NCBI GenBank assembly: GCA_965219175.1
Contig: CBDCNI010000001.1
Span: 186,001 to 250,000, forward strand
From: JBBPZK01 sp965219175
Lineage (GTDB): Bacteria; Actinomycetota; Rubrobacteria; Rubrobacterales; Rubrobacteraceae
DNA length: 64,000 nucleotides
Direction of reading: 5' to 3'
Shown: piece after piece, positions 16,887 to 25,770 of the stretch
How the letters are laid out: each line of letters starts with the position of its first letter
How positions within the stretch are numbered: the first letter of the stretch is position 1
The notes under the pieces: generated by a model
The model's input: only the letters and a program-made list of their open reading frames with translations
Database searches by the model: none
What the model was told of the DNA's origin: nothing
Program-made: the position numbers and the translations under genes

Positions 16887-17546
16887 TTAGAGGGACTTCG
16901 TGTAGAGGGCGTAACGTTCGCCGCTGCGGCTGACACGCTCGCCCGCGTGCTCGTAGCCCAGCCTGTCGAAGAAAGGACCGGCGCCCGCTCCCCCGCAGCG
17001 TGTCACGAGTTCCAGGCGGTCGAGGCCGACTTTGCGCGCCCGCTGCTCGTAAGCCTCGAACAAAGCCGCCCCCGTACCGCGCCCGTGGCGGTCGCTACGA
17101 ACCGCTATATACGTCGGGAAACCAACCTTCTCAGTCTCCTTACTCGGAGTCTTTCTCTTGTAGATCAGGGAACGTAGTATCCCGCGGGCGTAGCGCGCCG
17201 AGCGCGTCCGGAGGAACTCCAGGGCGAGCGCCGGACGCCGAAGGACGTGAAGCGCGACCTGCCCGGTCAAGACGAAACCGTAGCGGCGCACGAGGTACGA
17301 GTAGTGGGCGCCCGTATCGAAGGTCGCGATAAACACCCCATCCAACTCGCCGGTGTCGGGGTCCGTAACGACGAGCGCCGTAGCGTAAGGGCTCTCCAGG
17401 AAAGCCCGGTAGTAACGGGAGAGAAAACCTTCCCCCAGACGGCTCAGGAACTCACGGGGCAACTCCCGCATCTGGAGTAGGGCCGCCTCGCGACACTCAT
17501 CACGTTCCAGTAGCCTTACTTCGACCGTCGTGCCATCCTCCCTCAT
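16887..17546 (-). CDS. GNAT family N-acetyltransferase
   Basis: A 219-residue acetyltransferase. The acetyl-CoA binding segment is VRSDRHGRGTGAALFEAYEQRA near residues 155-175 and the C-terminal strand ends FFDRLGYEHAGE, both typical of the GNAT fold. The N-terminal half (FLSRLGEGFLSRYYRAF) resembles acetyltransferases of polysaccharide or amino-sugar metabolism, but substrate is unknown. The ATG at 17546 gives a normal N-terminus; GTG at 17576 is possible and neither has a strong ribosome-binding site. It is divergent from the cobalamin adenosyltransferase gene. Confidence 0.78.
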   Translation of the reverse strand: MREDGTTVEVRLLERDECREAALLQMRELPREFLSRLGEGFLSRYYRAFLESPYATALVVTDPDTGELDGVFIATFDTGAHYSYLVRRYGFVLTGQVALHVLRRPALALEFLRTRSARYARGILRSLIYKRKTPSKETEKVGFPTYIAVRSDRHGRGTGAALFEAYEQRARKVGLDRLELVTRCGGAGAGPFFDRLGYEHAGERVSRSGERYALYTKSL

Positions 17547-17679
17547 CAAAGGGATTCTACCTAACCATGCTTCCACATTCCGGCGCCTGTATTCTCGGAC
17601 CTTGCGCGACGCCGAGTTCCACGTCGGCGCGCCCGAAACATATACTTCTTATCCATGCCAACTAAAGGAGGAGTTACCA

Positions 17680-18222
17680 GTGAGCGAGAACAACCCGCCG
17701 GTCTCGACCGGCCGCGGCGACGACGGCACCACCACCCTGCTCGGGTCAGGGCGACTGCGGAAGGATGACCCCCGCATAACCATCCTCGGCGACATAGACG
17801 AAGCGAGCTCCTTCCTCGGGCTCGCCCGCGCCGAAGCCGGAGCTAACCAGTCCGGCGGAGACCTCGGCGGTTTGTTGATGGAGTTGCAGCGGCTCCTGTA
17901 CAGAATTATGGGCGACGTGGCGATGCCGAAAGAAGAGAACTTCGTCGGCGCTGAAGACCTGGACTTCATGGACAACACCCTGGAAGAGTGGAAGGAGCGC
18001 ACGGAGATTCCAAAAGAGTTCGTGATCCCCGGCGAGAGCCGTCTCGGGGCGCTCCTCGACGTCGCCCGCTCCGTCACCCGCCGCGCCGAACGAAGCCTCG
18101 TAGCCGCCGGATACGCCGAAGAGCATCCCTACGCCGTCCGGGTGGTCAACCGCCTCTCCGACCTCCTCTTCGTCACCGCCCGCAACGCCGACGGTGGATC
18201 CCCCCTTTCGAAAAACTCCTGA
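17680..18222 (+). CDS. Cob(I)alamin adenosyltransferase, PduO type
   Basis: A 180-residue protein that transfers the adenosyl group of ATP to cob(I)alamin to make coenzyme B12. The N-terminal STGRGDDGTTTLLGSGR is the ATP-binding signature, and SVTRRAERSL and VNRLSDLLFVTAR near the C-terminus are the conserved family helices. The GTG start at 17680 is preceded by AAAGGAGGAG. In this copy the second helical region (EEWKERTEIP, then FVIPGESR) is as expected for the family. A lipoprotein gene starts 3 bp downstream. No cobalamin riboswitch is evident upstream; a GC-rich inverted repeat at about 17608-17637 is present. Confidence 0.9.
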   Translation: MSENNPPVSTGRGDDGTTTLLGSGRLRKDDPRITILGDIDEASSFLGLARAEAGANQSGGDLGGLLMELQRLLYRIMGDVAMPKEENFVGAEDLDFMDNTLEEWKERTEIPKEFVIPGESRLGALLDVARSVTRRAERSLVAAGYAEEHPYAVRVVNRLSDLLFVTARNADGGSPLSKNS

Positions 18223-18225
18223 ACG

Positions 18226-19686
18226 ATGCCCGGAATCACCACACGGCTTCTCTCCACGATGCTCGCCGCTGCGCTAGCTGTCGCGCTGGCTATCTCCCTC
18301 ACCGGATGCGCCGAAAGCGCGAAGGAGTCGTCCACGGCCACGGCCTCATCCCCGTCTGCGGCGGCAGGCTCCTCTTCCACGGCAACAACTCAGCGCGTCG
18401 TACAACGGACGACCGAAACAGCCGGAGGCGCAGGGACGACCGGAAAGTCCGGACGGGAAACGACCGGTGCGGCAGCCCTCCGCAAGCCGGCACCGTCCTA
18501 CGGCTACACTTACGGTCAGGCTTCGGGAAACCGGGTGGTGGAAGGTGCTGGAGACTTGCCGCGGCGTCCGGTGGATGTCCGGCTGGGAGGCGTTCCAACC
18601 TGGATAGTCGGCGTGCCGCTCGGCGAGAGCACCGTCTGGGTCGCCACCCTCGCGGACGGGCGCGTCAAAGCATACAAGCTGGGCGAAAAAGGCCTGGCTC
18701 CATATCCCATAACCCCCGACCAACTCCCGCCTGGAGAACCGCCGCTCGTAGAGGCGAGAGGCGACTCCCTGAAACTGGTCACTACCAGCAGCGTACAGAC
18801 CTCCAAGCTAACCAGTCCGGCACCCGCCTCGCTAGACAAAAAGGATGCCCTCGTCGGTGTGAGGGAAGGTGGCGGGATGTTCGTAAAGGGAGGCTCCGGC
18901 AAAGTCGAGAGCTTGCCGGTAGAGGCTCTGCCTGACACGCGCATCGCGCGGAGCGAGAGCGGCGTGTTGGCGGCGCTTTCGGATCCGACCGGCAGTTACC
19001 CGCACGGCGCCATAGGAGACGAGTTGGAGGCTCGCGGGATGTCGCTGCTAAAGTCCGATGGAGAGAAATTCGCGGTCTCCGGGCGGGTCTTTCCCGAATC
19101 CGGTGGGATCTTCGAGTCGAACGCGCCGCTGTGGTTCGGGATGCCGGGCTTTGCGGAGGATCTACTGGCGATCACCGAGACCTCCCCCGAAAAAGGAGCG
19201 CGGGTCTCGGTCTACGAGCCGGATGGAGAGTTAGTCGCGGCGGGGCCGTTTATCGGGGAGAAGTTCAAGTGGCGGCACGTGACGGCCGCGGGTCCCTTCG
19301 GGCCGGATGGGGAAACCGAAGTCGTCGCCACCCGCACGCCGCACATCGGCGGCTCGATCGAGTTCTACAGCATGGACAAAGCATCCAAAGAGCTAAAAAT
19401 CTCCACCTACCTCCCCGGCTACACCTCCCACCGCATCCACACCCGCAATATGGATACCGTCCGGGCCGGAGACCTCGACGGCGACGGACGCTGGGAGCTT
19501 CTGGTCCCGAACGAAGACTACACGACACTCGCCGCCATCCGCCACGAGAGAGACGGAGCGCGGGTAGCCTGGACCCTGTCGGCGGGCGGCGAGATCTCGA
19601 CCAACCTCGCCTCCGCCACCGACCAAAAAGGCCACGCCTCAATAGCCGCCGGACGCTCCGACGGCGTCCTGCGAGTCTGGCCTTGA
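18226..19686 (+). CDS. Secreted lipoprotein with FG-GAP/VCBS-type beta-propeller region
   Basis: A 486-residue predicted lipoprotein: a hydrophobic signal (LAAALAVALAISLTGC) with lipobox LTGC, then about 70 residues rich in Ser, Thr and Ala, then a long beta-rich region. Near residue 410 the motif AGDLDGDGRWELLVPN is an FG-GAP calcium-binding repeat, followed by a last blade ending SDGVLRVWP. This suggests an extracytoplasmic beta-propeller. Earlier blades are degenerate. It starts 3 bp after the adenosyltransferase gene and ends 2 bp before an acetyltransferase gene, so the three are probably one transcript, although no functional link is obvious. Confidence 0.75.
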   Translation: MPGITTRLLSTMLAAALAVALAISLTGCAESAKESSTATASSPSAAAGSSSTATTQRVVQRTTETAGGAGTTGKSGRETTGAAALRKPAPSYGYTYGQASGNRVVEGAGDLPRRPVDVRLGGVPTWIVGVPLGESTVWVATLADGRVKAYKLGEKGLAPYPITPDQLPPGEPPLVEARGDSLKLVTTSSVQTSKLTSPAPASLDKKDALVGVREGGGMFVKGGSGKVESLPVEALPDTRIARSESGVLAALSDPTGSYPHGAIGDELEARGMSLLKSDGEKFAVSGRVFPESGGIFESNAPLWFGMPGFAEDLLAITETSPEKGARVSVYEPDGELVAAGPFIGEKFKWRHVTAAGPFGPDGETEVVATRTPHIGGSIEFYSMDKASKELKISTYLPGYTSHRIHTRNMDTVRAGDLDGDGRWELLVPNEDYTTLAAIRHERDGARVAWTLSAGGEISTNLASATDQKGHASIAAGRSDGVLRVWP

Positions 19687-19688
19687 CG

Positions 19689-20252
19689 ATGCTAGTCTTC
19701 CTAGAAACCGAACGTTTGACGCTGCGACGGTTCACCGATGATGACGCTGAAAACCTGTTCGAACTCGACAACGACCCGGAAGTCATGCGTTACCTCACCG
19801 GCGGCGGGAAGACACCCCGCGACGTGATACGAAACGAAACCCTGCCCCGTTTCCTCCGTTACTACGAGCTTTTCGACGATTTCGGCTTCTGGGCCGCCAT
19901 CGAGAAGTCAACCGGTGAGTTCTTGGGATGGTTCGAGTTCCGGCCGCCGGAAGACGGTAGCACGGACGAGGTCGAGCTTGGCTACCGGCTAAGGAGGTCC
20001 GCCTGGGGCAAAGGCTACGCCACCGAAGGATCACAAGCCCTGATCCACAAAGGCTTCACCGAACTCGGAGTGCGCCGCGTGTTCGCCGAGACGATGGCGG
20101 TCAACACCGCCTCCCGTCGCGTGATGGAGAAGTCCGGCATGAAGCTGGTACGCACGTTCCACCAAAGATGGCCGGAGCCCATAGATGGAGCGGAGTACGG
20201 AGAAGTCGAATACGCGCTGCATAAGGTAGACTGGGAGCGGTGCGAAGAGTAG
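19689..20252 (+). CDS. GNAT family N-acetyltransferase, RimJ/RimL type
   Basis: A 187-residue protein with the hallmarks of the RimJ/RimL group: FLETERLTLRRF at the N-terminus, VELGYRLRRSAWGKGYATEGSQ as the acetyl-CoA loop (about 95-115) and VNTASRRVMEKSGM in the C-terminal half. Members acetylate N-termini of ribosomal proteins or small amines. The ATG at 19689 lies 2 bp after the preceding stop, so it is probably translated from the same mRNA. Longer in-frame sequence upstream is antisense-like to the lipoprotein frame and is not used. Confidence 0.85.
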   Translation: MLVFLETERLTLRRFTDDDAENLFELDNDPEVMRYLTGGGKTPRDVIRNETLPRFLRYYELFDDFGFWAAIEKSTGEFLGWFEFRPPEDGSTDEVELGYRLRRSAWGKGYATEGSQALIHKGFTELGVRRVFAETMAVNTASRRVMEKSGMKLVRTFHQRWPEPIDGAEYGEVEYALHKVDWERCEE

Positions 20253-20309
20253 ACGATAGCATCACGGACACTCTTCGCTTCCGGGAGTATTTCCGGGTCG
20301 CCGCTGGTC

Positions 20310-21200
20310 TTACAGGCTTGGGCCTTTCACTGATCGGAGCGTAAGCACGGTGATTTCCGGGCGGCAGTTCATGCGTACTCTGGGCGACATCATCCCGAGG
20401 CCCCGATTGGTGTACAACCACATGCCGTTTACCTTGTAGACTCCCGCGGGGTACTTCCGGCCCAGTGGCGGCAGCACGGGAGGTCCCAGGAGAGGGATAT
20501 TGATCTGCCCACCGTGAGAATGGCCCGAGATTTGCAGGTCGAACCTCTCCGTCGCTGAACTCTCGTCGGCGAAATCGGGTTCGTGCGCCAGAAGTAAAGC
20601 GGCCCCTGACGCCGGGAGCCGGTCGAGGACGGATCCGATACGGTCTTTGCCTTCCATCACATCGTCTACACCCGAGACGTAAAGGGCGGAGTTCCCGCGT
20701 CGCACGGATCTAAAATCGTTGCTCACGTCGGCTATGCCGCTTTCCCGAATTGTCTCCCGGACCAGATCCGGATACGTCCAGTGGTCGTGGTTTCCGAGCA
20801 CCGCTACGGCGCGGTCACGCAGCTTCAGCGTCCGCAAGACCTTTGCCAACCGTCGGACATCCTCTTTCGAGGAACCGTTGCCAGAGGAGCCGGCGGTTGC
20901 GAAATCTCCGGTAATGGCGATCACGTCGGGCCTCTCGGCGTTCGCGAGCCTGCAAGCTTCGGAGAGACGTTCCGATGCCTCCCGGCCATCGGCGTGCACG
21001 TCGCCCATTACCAGCACGAGATAACCGTCAAACTCTCGGGCCAGACGTGGAAGCTCCAACTCCATCCGGGTAATGTCGAGCAGATCGGGCTCGACTTCGC
21101 GGGCATAGGCCACGCCTCCTACTCCCAAAGAGACGGCGCCGAGTGTAGGCAAAGCCGCCAGTTTCAAGAAATCACGCCTGGATAACTTATGCTCGGATAT
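20310..21200 (-). CDS. Tat-exported calcineurin-like metallophosphoesterase, possible ATA start
   Basis: A metallophosphoesterase with all metal-site blocks: MGDVHADG, TGDFAT, GNHDHW, LLAHEPD and SGHSHGGQ. The YkuE/LpxH-like arrangement suggests action on a phosphodiester or UDP-lipid outside the cytoplasm. The frame upstream of the first usual start (TTG, 21167) reads SEHKLSRRDFLK, a clear twin-arginine motif, directly followed by the hydrophobic core, so the true N-terminus must include it. The only codon at the expected start position is ATA at 21200-21198; the frame is closed by TAG at 21233. Either ATA starts translation, or there is a point mutation or sequence error. With ATA the protein is 296 residues. 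Confidence 0.75.
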   Translation of the reverse strand: MSEHKLSRRDFLKLAALPTLGAVSLGVGGVAYAREVEPDLLDITRMELELPRLAREFDGYLVLVMGDVHADGREASERLSEACRLANAERPDVIAITGDFATAGSSGNGSSKEDVRRLAKVLRTLKLRDRAVAVLGNHDHWTYPDLVRETIRESGIADVSNDFRSVRRGNSALYVSGVDDVMEGKDRIGSVLDRLPASGAALLLAHEPDFADESSATERFDLQISGHSHGGQINIPLLGPPVLPPLGRKYPAGVYKVNGMWLYTNRGLGMMSPRVRMNCRPEITVLTLRSVKGPSL

Positions 21201-21304
21201 GACGACACCTAACTTCGGGACCGGAAGCCGCTACCTCTACTAGCCGGGACGCGGGTCCTATAACTCGCGCTTCGTATAGCCTCCAATACAAGTATACAGA
21301 AGTA

Positions 21305-21904
21305 TCATGTTCCGGCTGTTTCGTCCTCTGGGACGGCTGAGAAGATCAGGGTGTCCCTCATGCTACCGCCCGGGGCGCATGCATCGTTGCGGAGTTTGCC
21401 TTCGAGCGTGAAGCTGCTCTTCTCCGCCACCTTTACGCTGCGGTGGTTTTGGGAGTCGCACCGGATCTCCCGCCGGGCGTCTAAAGCTTCGAAGGCAAAG
21501 GCGGATATACTGCGTACCGCCTCCGTGATGTAGCCCTTTCCGGTGAACCGGCTCCTGCACCAGTAGCCGATCTCGAACTTCGGCACCGTCCAGTCCATCC
21601 GGTGAAGGCCGCTGGATCCCACGAGCGTACCCGTCTCCTTCAAGAAGAGCAGGAGCATCAGGTCGGACCTCTCCAGAAAGCGTACCCGCGCCCGGCGCAC
21701 GCTCTCCTCGGAGTCTTGTGTCGTCCGGTGATTCTCGACCCACGGCATCCAGGGCCGCAACTCCTCGATGGACTCGGTTACGGCGGCGTGGAGTTCGGGG
21801 CCGTTGCCGGGCAGAGGCGGACGGATGAAGAGCCTCCGCGTCTCGAAAGAGTCCGGGAAGTCTTTGAGGATCGGCGGTTCAGGCGTCTGGCTAACCTGGT
21901 CTAT
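21305..21904 (-). CDS. GNAT family N-acetyltransferase (RimJ/RimL type) with apparent non-standard start
   Basis: The protein has the RimJ/RimL core: LVGSSGLHRMD, the acetyl-CoA loop RSRFTGKGYITEAV and NHRSVKVAEKSSF. The first ordinary start, ATG at 21760, would delete the first beta-strand. The frame is open upstream and encodes FETRRLFIRPPLPG, exactly the missing strand. At 21904-21902 an ATA codon overlaps the coxG stop as ATAG, in the place where ATGA coupling is normally seen, and gives a full-length protein of 199 residues; AGAAGG lies just upstream. It is the last gene of the cox operon by position, but no functional link to it is evident. Confidence 0.7.
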   Translation of the reverse strand: MDQVSQTPEPPILKDFPDSFETRRLFIRPPLPGNGPELHAAVTESIEELRPWMPWVENHRTTQDSEESVRRARVRFLERSDLMLLLFLKETGTLVGSSGLHRMDWTVPKFEIGYWCRSRFTGKGYITEAVRSISAFAFEALDARREIRCDSQNHRSVKVAEKSSFTLEGKLRNDACAPGGSMRDTLIFSAVPEDETAGT

Positions 21905-22755
21905 CGCCTTCTGAGGAGCAGCCAGATCACCAGCGCCAGCAACCCGGCTCCGGCCGCTACAGGCGCTACCCGCTTGAGGACCGCCCCCTGGCTCGCGGCC
22001 CCGAGGTCGAAGGCTTCCGGCTCTTCGGCTCCACGGGCGCTGGATCCACCACCCGACGACTGCTGCCGCGCGGCTGGCTGCTCGGTTTCAGACGGCGTCT
22101 CCGCTGCGTCATCCGTGGAAGTTCCACCGGCGATGACGACGCCCTCGACCGAGCCCCCGACAGTAGAAACGGCGCCTGGATCGCTGCTGATTATGTTGCC
22201 CAGAGAGCCGGTCCCGCCGATGGGCATCGTGGGCGTCTCCTGCTGCTGTCCTTCGGATGATGACCCGTTTGTCTCAGCCGGGGACGCTTCCTGCCCGGCC
22301 GATTCGACTCCCGAGTCGTCGGAGATCTCCCGCTCCAGGCACTCGGCGAACTGGCTGAGCATCTTGGTCGCCACGTCCTGGGCGATGCCGCCGCGCCCGA
22401 ACTGGGCCGCGCGCCCCGAGAGCTTCATGTCAGTCTCGACGTTGACTTTGGTCTGCCCGCCTTGCTCCTCCATGGTGGAGGTGATCGTCGCCGAAGCATT
22501 GCCCTGACCGCCGCCGCCTTTCGCGTGCAAGACCGCCCGCCGGTTCTGCTCGTCCGTCTCCTGAAACTCGACGGTACCCTTATAAGTGGCGGTGATCGGG
22601 CCGATCTTGACCTTCATCGTACCCTTGTACTCGTTCCCATCAGCCTCCTGTATGGAAGCCCCCGGCAGACACGGCGCCACCCTTTCGAGATCCAGGATTA
22701 CATCCCACGCTTTCTCGAGCGGCGCGTTTACCGTAAACTCGTTGTTTATCTTCAT
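21901..22755 (-). CDS. coxG: CoxG-like SRPBCC protein with C-terminal membrane anchor
   Basis: A 284-residue protein. The N-terminal 150 residues form the CoxG/START-like domain (NAPLEKAWDVILDLERVAPCLPGA, later KLSGRAAQFGRGGIAQDV). A long Ser/Gly/Glu-rich linker (about 155-255) leads to one C-terminal helix (AAGAGLLALVIWLLL) and an RRR end, so it is tail-anchored to the membrane. CoxG of Oligotropha recruits CO dehydrogenase to the membrane, and related proteins bind menaquinone in mycobacteria; this one should link the enzyme encoded upstream to the respiratory chain. Confidence 0.88.
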   Translation of the reverse strand: MKINNEFTVNAPLEKAWDVILDLERVAPCLPGASIQEADGNEYKGTMKVKIGPITATYKGTVEFQETDEQNRRAVLHAKGGGGQGNASATITSTMEEQGGQTKVNVETDMKLSGRAAQFGRGGIAQDVATKMLSQFAECLEREISDDSGVESAGQEASPAETNGSSSEGQQQETPTMPIGGTGSLGNIISSDPGAVSTVGGSVEGVVIAGGTSTDDAAETPSETEQPAARQQSSGGGSSARGAEEPEAFDLGAASQGAVLKRVAPVAAGAGLLALVIWLLLRRR

Positions 22756-22810
22756 CGCCCTCTCCTCCTTTTGGTAAAAACCATCTCCGTACCGCTACCC
22801 TTCGCCGTTC

Positions 22811-23455
22811 CTAGATCTTATACGCGCCCCGCGCCTCGCGCACCTTCTCTTCCAGGAGGCGCAGGTCCTCGATGGTATCCACGTCCACCGGGTTCCCCAC
22901 GTCCTCGCACGGCACCCCCGTGACTAACTCCTGATGCCGCCACAGGAACGGCCTCGCCCCAACGTCTCCTTCCAACTCCTCCTCCAGGAGATCCCAAACT
23001 CCGCGCGAGAAGAGAACCGGGTTACGCATCTCCCCGCCGTAGGTCGCCACCGCAATCTTCGCCCCACCCTCGAAAGCCGCGACTAGACGCCGAACTACCA
23101 ACGGTCCCACCAGCGGCTGGTCCCCGAGCAGCACGAGCGCCGCCCGCGTCTCCGGCCCGGACGACTCTGCCCCGAGCGCCCCGAGCCCGGCCCGCACCGA
23201 GGTGGACTGACCCTGTTCCCGATCCGGGTTCTCGACGATGCGTACACCGTATGGCTCGCACACCTCGCGCAACTCTTCCTCGCCCTCCCCGACCACTACA
23301 ACCACCCCATCCACCGGCGACGCTTCCAACGCGCCCAGGGTGTGCTCTATAAGAGGCTTACCGCCGAAATGGGCCAACAACTTGCCACCCCCGAAACGGC
23401 TCGCGGCCCCCGCCGCCAGCACGACCGCCCGTACACCCGATGAATCGTCTATCAT
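22811..23455 (-). CDS. mocA: MocA/MobA-like nucleotidyltransferase (molybdenum cofactor cytidylyltransferase)
   Basis: A 214-residue NTP-transferase. It begins VRAVVLAAGAASRFGGGKLL, the nucleotide-binding loop of the family, and has LLGDQPLVG near residue 110 and the terminal GNPVDVDTIEDL. MocA attaches CMP to molybdopterin, producing the MCD cofactor that CO dehydrogenase-type hydroxylases carry. The ATG at 23455 overlaps the xdhC stop (ATGA) and follows GGAGG. The same frame stays open far upstream, but that part lies antisense to no family and over xdhC, so it is not included. Confidence 0.88.
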   Translation of the reverse strand: MIDDSSGVRAVVLAAGAASRFGGGKLLAHFGGKPLIEHTLGALEASPVDGVVVVVGEGEEELREVCEPYGVRIVENPDREQGQSTSVRAGLGALGAESSGPETRAALVLLGDQPLVGPLVVRRLVAAFEGGAKIAVATYGGEMRNPVLFSRGVWDLLEEELEGDVGARPFLWRHQELVTGVPCEDVGNPVDVDTIEDLRLLEEKVREARGAYKI

Positions 23456-24255
23456 CGGGCCTCCTTTGCGAGCGCCCCGGCTGCGTGGATGGGACCGGAG
23501 CGCTCCGACAAACGTCCACCGTCGTGACCTGTATGGAGCGTGATGATCTCCGCCGCGATCGCGACTGCCGTCTCCTCCGGCGTGCGCGCCCCTATATCCA
23601 GGCCGATGGGGCTGCTGATTCGCGACAACTGTTCGTCCGTAACGCCCTCTTCCTTCAAACGAGCCGTCCGGTTGTCGTGGGTTCGGCGGCTCCCCATCGC
23701 CCCGATGTACCCGGCGGGGGTCGCCAGCGCTGCTTTGAGGACCGGCACGTCGAACTTCGGGTCGTGCGTGAGGACGGCGATGGCGCTGCGCCGGTCCACC
23801 TCGGCGGTCGCGAGGAAATCGTCCGGCCACGCGACCACCACCTCGTCGGCGGTCGGGAAACGCTCGCGGGTGGCGAACACGGGACGAGCGTCGCAGACGA
23901 TGACCCGGTAACCTAGATGTTTGCCGATCCGGGCTACCGCGCTCGCGAAGTCTATGGCCCCGAACACGTACATCTTCGGCGGCGGCGCGAACGACTGTAC
24001 GAAAACCGTTACGTCCTCCATCCGGCGCTGGCCGCGCGGCCCGAAATGGGTGGTTTCGGTCTTGCCGCCTTCGAGCATCCCGCGCGCCGTCTCGACCACG
24101 GCCTTGTCCAACTCCTCGTTGCCGGCGGTGCCGGTGTGGTCTTCGGGTGTAACCAGGACCTTGCCCCCGGTCCCTGGTCCCTGTATCACCGTGGCTACCG
24201 CGACCGGCGACTGCTCCGCGAGCGCCGCGTGCCACCGGGAGAGCAAACCTCCCAT
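23452..24255 (-). CDS. XdhC/CoxI family cofactor-maturation protein (Rossmann-domain part)
   Basis: A 267-residue protein. The C-terminal Rossmann-like domain has the family marks VFGAIDFASAVARIGKHLGYRVIVCDARP, LTHDPKFDVPVL, YIGAMGSRRTH and the end block SPIGLDIGARTPEETAVAIAAEI. XdhC-type chaperones sulfurate and insert the molybdenum cofactor into hydroxylases. The usual CxxC of many XdhC N-termini is not apparent. The ATG at 24255 overlaps the stop of the preceding small gene (ATGA), which encodes a second XdhC N-terminal domain; the two presumably act together. Confidence 0.87.
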   Translation of the reverse strand: MGGLLSRWHAALAEQSPVAVATVIQGPGTGGKVLVTPEDHTGTAGNEELDKAVVETARGMLEGGKTETTHFGPRGQRRMEDVTVFVQSFAPPPKMYVFGAIDFASAVARIGKHLGYRVIVCDARPVFATRERFPTADEVVVAWPDDFLATAEVDRRSAIAVLTHDPKFDVPVLKAALATPAGYIGAMGSRRTHDNRTARLKEEGVTDEQLSRISSPIGLDIGARTPEETAVAIAAEIITLHTGHDGGRLSERSGPIHAAGALAKEAR

Positions 24256-24569
24256 CAGTAATCCACCCGCTCGACGAAGATGTGGATGATCCCACCGCAC
24301 GTGAGCCCAACCCCGAACGCCTCGTCATCCGAGATGCCGTAGGTAACCAGCTTCGGCTCACCACTCTCTATCGCCGCCATCGCCTCCTCGTAGACCGCCG
24401 GCTCTACGCACCCGCCGCTCACGGACCCAACGACCTGCCCGTCCTCGGAGACGGCCATCGAAGTCCCCGGCCCCAGAGGACCAGAGCGCTCGACCTTCAC
24501 GACCGTGGCGAGCGCCGCCCTCTTTCCCTCTTCACTCCACTTCGCGACCTTGTCAACCACCGGGTTCAT
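24255..24569 (-). CDS. XdhC/CoxI N-terminal domain protein
   Basis: A 104-residue stand-alone XdhC N-terminal domain: ALATVVKVERSGPLGPGTSMAV and GSVSGGCVEPAVYEEA, with YGISDDEAFGVGLTCGG near the end. The Cys in SGGCVE and in LTCGG are the conserved cysteines of the domain, which take part in sulfur transfer to the molybdenum cofactor. In many actinobacterial clusters this domain and the XdhC C-terminal half are separate genes, as here, where they overlap by one base triplet. Confidence 0.85.
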   Translation of the reverse strand: MNPVVDKVAKWSEEGKRAALATVVKVERSGPLGPGTSMAVSEDGQVVGSVSGGCVEPAVYEEAMAAIESGEPKLVTYGISDDEAFGVGLTCGGIIHIFVERVDY

Positions 24570-24597
24570 ATCGTGCCTCCCGTAACTTTTCTATATT

Positions 24598-25752
24598 CTA
24601 GCGATCCTGCCCCGCAGCGGCTGCGATAGCGTAGGCAAGCTCTTCCAGGCTCTCGAAGTTGTGGCCGGAGAGGAAGACATCCACGAATGGGAGCGCGGCG
24701 GCCATTCCACCAGCGAGCGGCTGGTAGCCGGGCGCGGCCTTTAGAGGGTTCACCCAGATCAACCTGTACGACAACCTCTTGATGCGCTGCATCTGCTCGG
24801 CGAGCACGTTCAAGTCGCCCCGATCCCAGCCATCGGAGAGCACCACGACTACGGCTCCCCGCGCCATGCCGCGCTGTCCCCAACGGTCCACGAACTCTTT
24901 TATTACGTCCCCGAGCCGCGTTCCTCCCGAGAGGTCCCTGACAGCCCCGGCGGTCTGGCGCAGCGCCTGGTCCGGGTCGCGCGTCCCGAGTTCTTTGGTG
25001 ATACGGGTCAGCCGTGTTCCCATCGAGAAAGCCTCTAACCGAGACCCGGAGACGACCCCGGCGTGCAGGAACCGCAAGAGCGCCCTGCTGTAAGGTCCCA
25101 TCGACCCCGACACGTCGCACAACAGCACCACCCGCCTCGGCTGCGCCTGCGCCTTGCGGCGGCGATGCTTTACGGCCTCCCCGCCGGTTCGCATGGCGTC
25201 CCGAAGCGTGCGGCGCGGGTCGTACCTCCCTCTCGGCGCGGGTTGCAGGCGGCGGCTGCGCCGGGGCGGCCCGGAGAGCCGCAGGTCCGAGAGCAGGCGC
25301 TGGAATTCGGCGAACTCTTCGGGTGAGTAGAGGGCGAAGTCCTTCTTGCGCAGCACCTCTACCGGGCTGGAGCGGAGCATCACCGCCTCCCTCCCATCTT
25401 CGCCCCTCTCTACCGTCTCCTTCGGCGGCGATACGGAGTCCTCCGGGACCGTTAGGGAGAAACGCGGCCCGAGTCGCGGGGGACTCTTCGCGCCCCCGCC
25501 TCGCTCCCAGAACATCTCGAACGCACGATCGTACACTTCTATGTCCTCGGGGCGGGAGAGGAGCGTCGCGCGGCCCGACCAGTACACGTCGTTGCGGCGC
25601 CCAATGTCCAACTCTTCGAGAGCGCGGGTAAACTCGACGACCCGGTCGGTCCCGACGCGCAGGCCCGCCCGACGCAGCACCCGCCCGAACGCGACCGCCG
25701 CGTCCAGCATCAGAGGTACCGGCGCGGTTGCGGACTCCTTACCGTCAGCCAA
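24598..25752 (-). CDS. coxE: CoxE-like protein with von Willebrand A domain
   Basis: A 384-residue protein. The C-terminal half is a VWA domain with an intact MIDAS start (LLCDVSGSMGPYSR near residue 213), a conserved Thr (SGGTRLGDVI) and Asp (VLSDGWDRG). The N-terminal half is the CoxE helical region (VLRRAGLRVGTDRVVEFTRAL). CoxE and the MoxR ATPase CoxD form a chaperone pair that inserts or matures the metal-sulfur centre of CO dehydrogenase. A TTG start at 25752 is used; an ATG 14 codons later would also keep the family N-terminus. It lies 18 bp after coxD. Confidence 0.9.
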   Translation of the reverse strand: MADGKESATAPVPLMLDAAVAFGRVLRRAGLRVGTDRVVEFTRALEELDIGRRNDVYWSGRATLLSRPEDIEVYDRAFEMFWERGGGAKSPPRLGPRFSLTVPEDSVSPPKETVERGEDGREAVMLRSSPVEVLRKKDFALYSPEEFAEFQRLLSDLRLSGPPRRSRRLQPAPRGRYDPRRTLRDAMRTGGEAVKHRRRKAQAQPRRVVLLCDVSGSMGPYSRALLRFLHAGVVSGSRLEAFSMGTRLTRITKELGTRDPDQALRQTAGAVRDLSGGTRLGDVIKEFVDRWGQRGMARGAVVVVLSDGWDRGDLNVLAEQMQRIKRLSYRLIWVNPLKAAPGYQPLAGGMAAALPFVDVFLSGHNFESLEELAYAIAAAAGQDR

Positions 25753-25770
25753 CGGACCTATCCAATGGGT

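Noticed and set aside
23456..24364. Long minus-strand frame fused in front of mocA
   Set aside because: It is an Arg- and Gly-rich shadow over the xdhC genes with no family features; mocA starts at 23455 by GGAGG and ATGA coupling.
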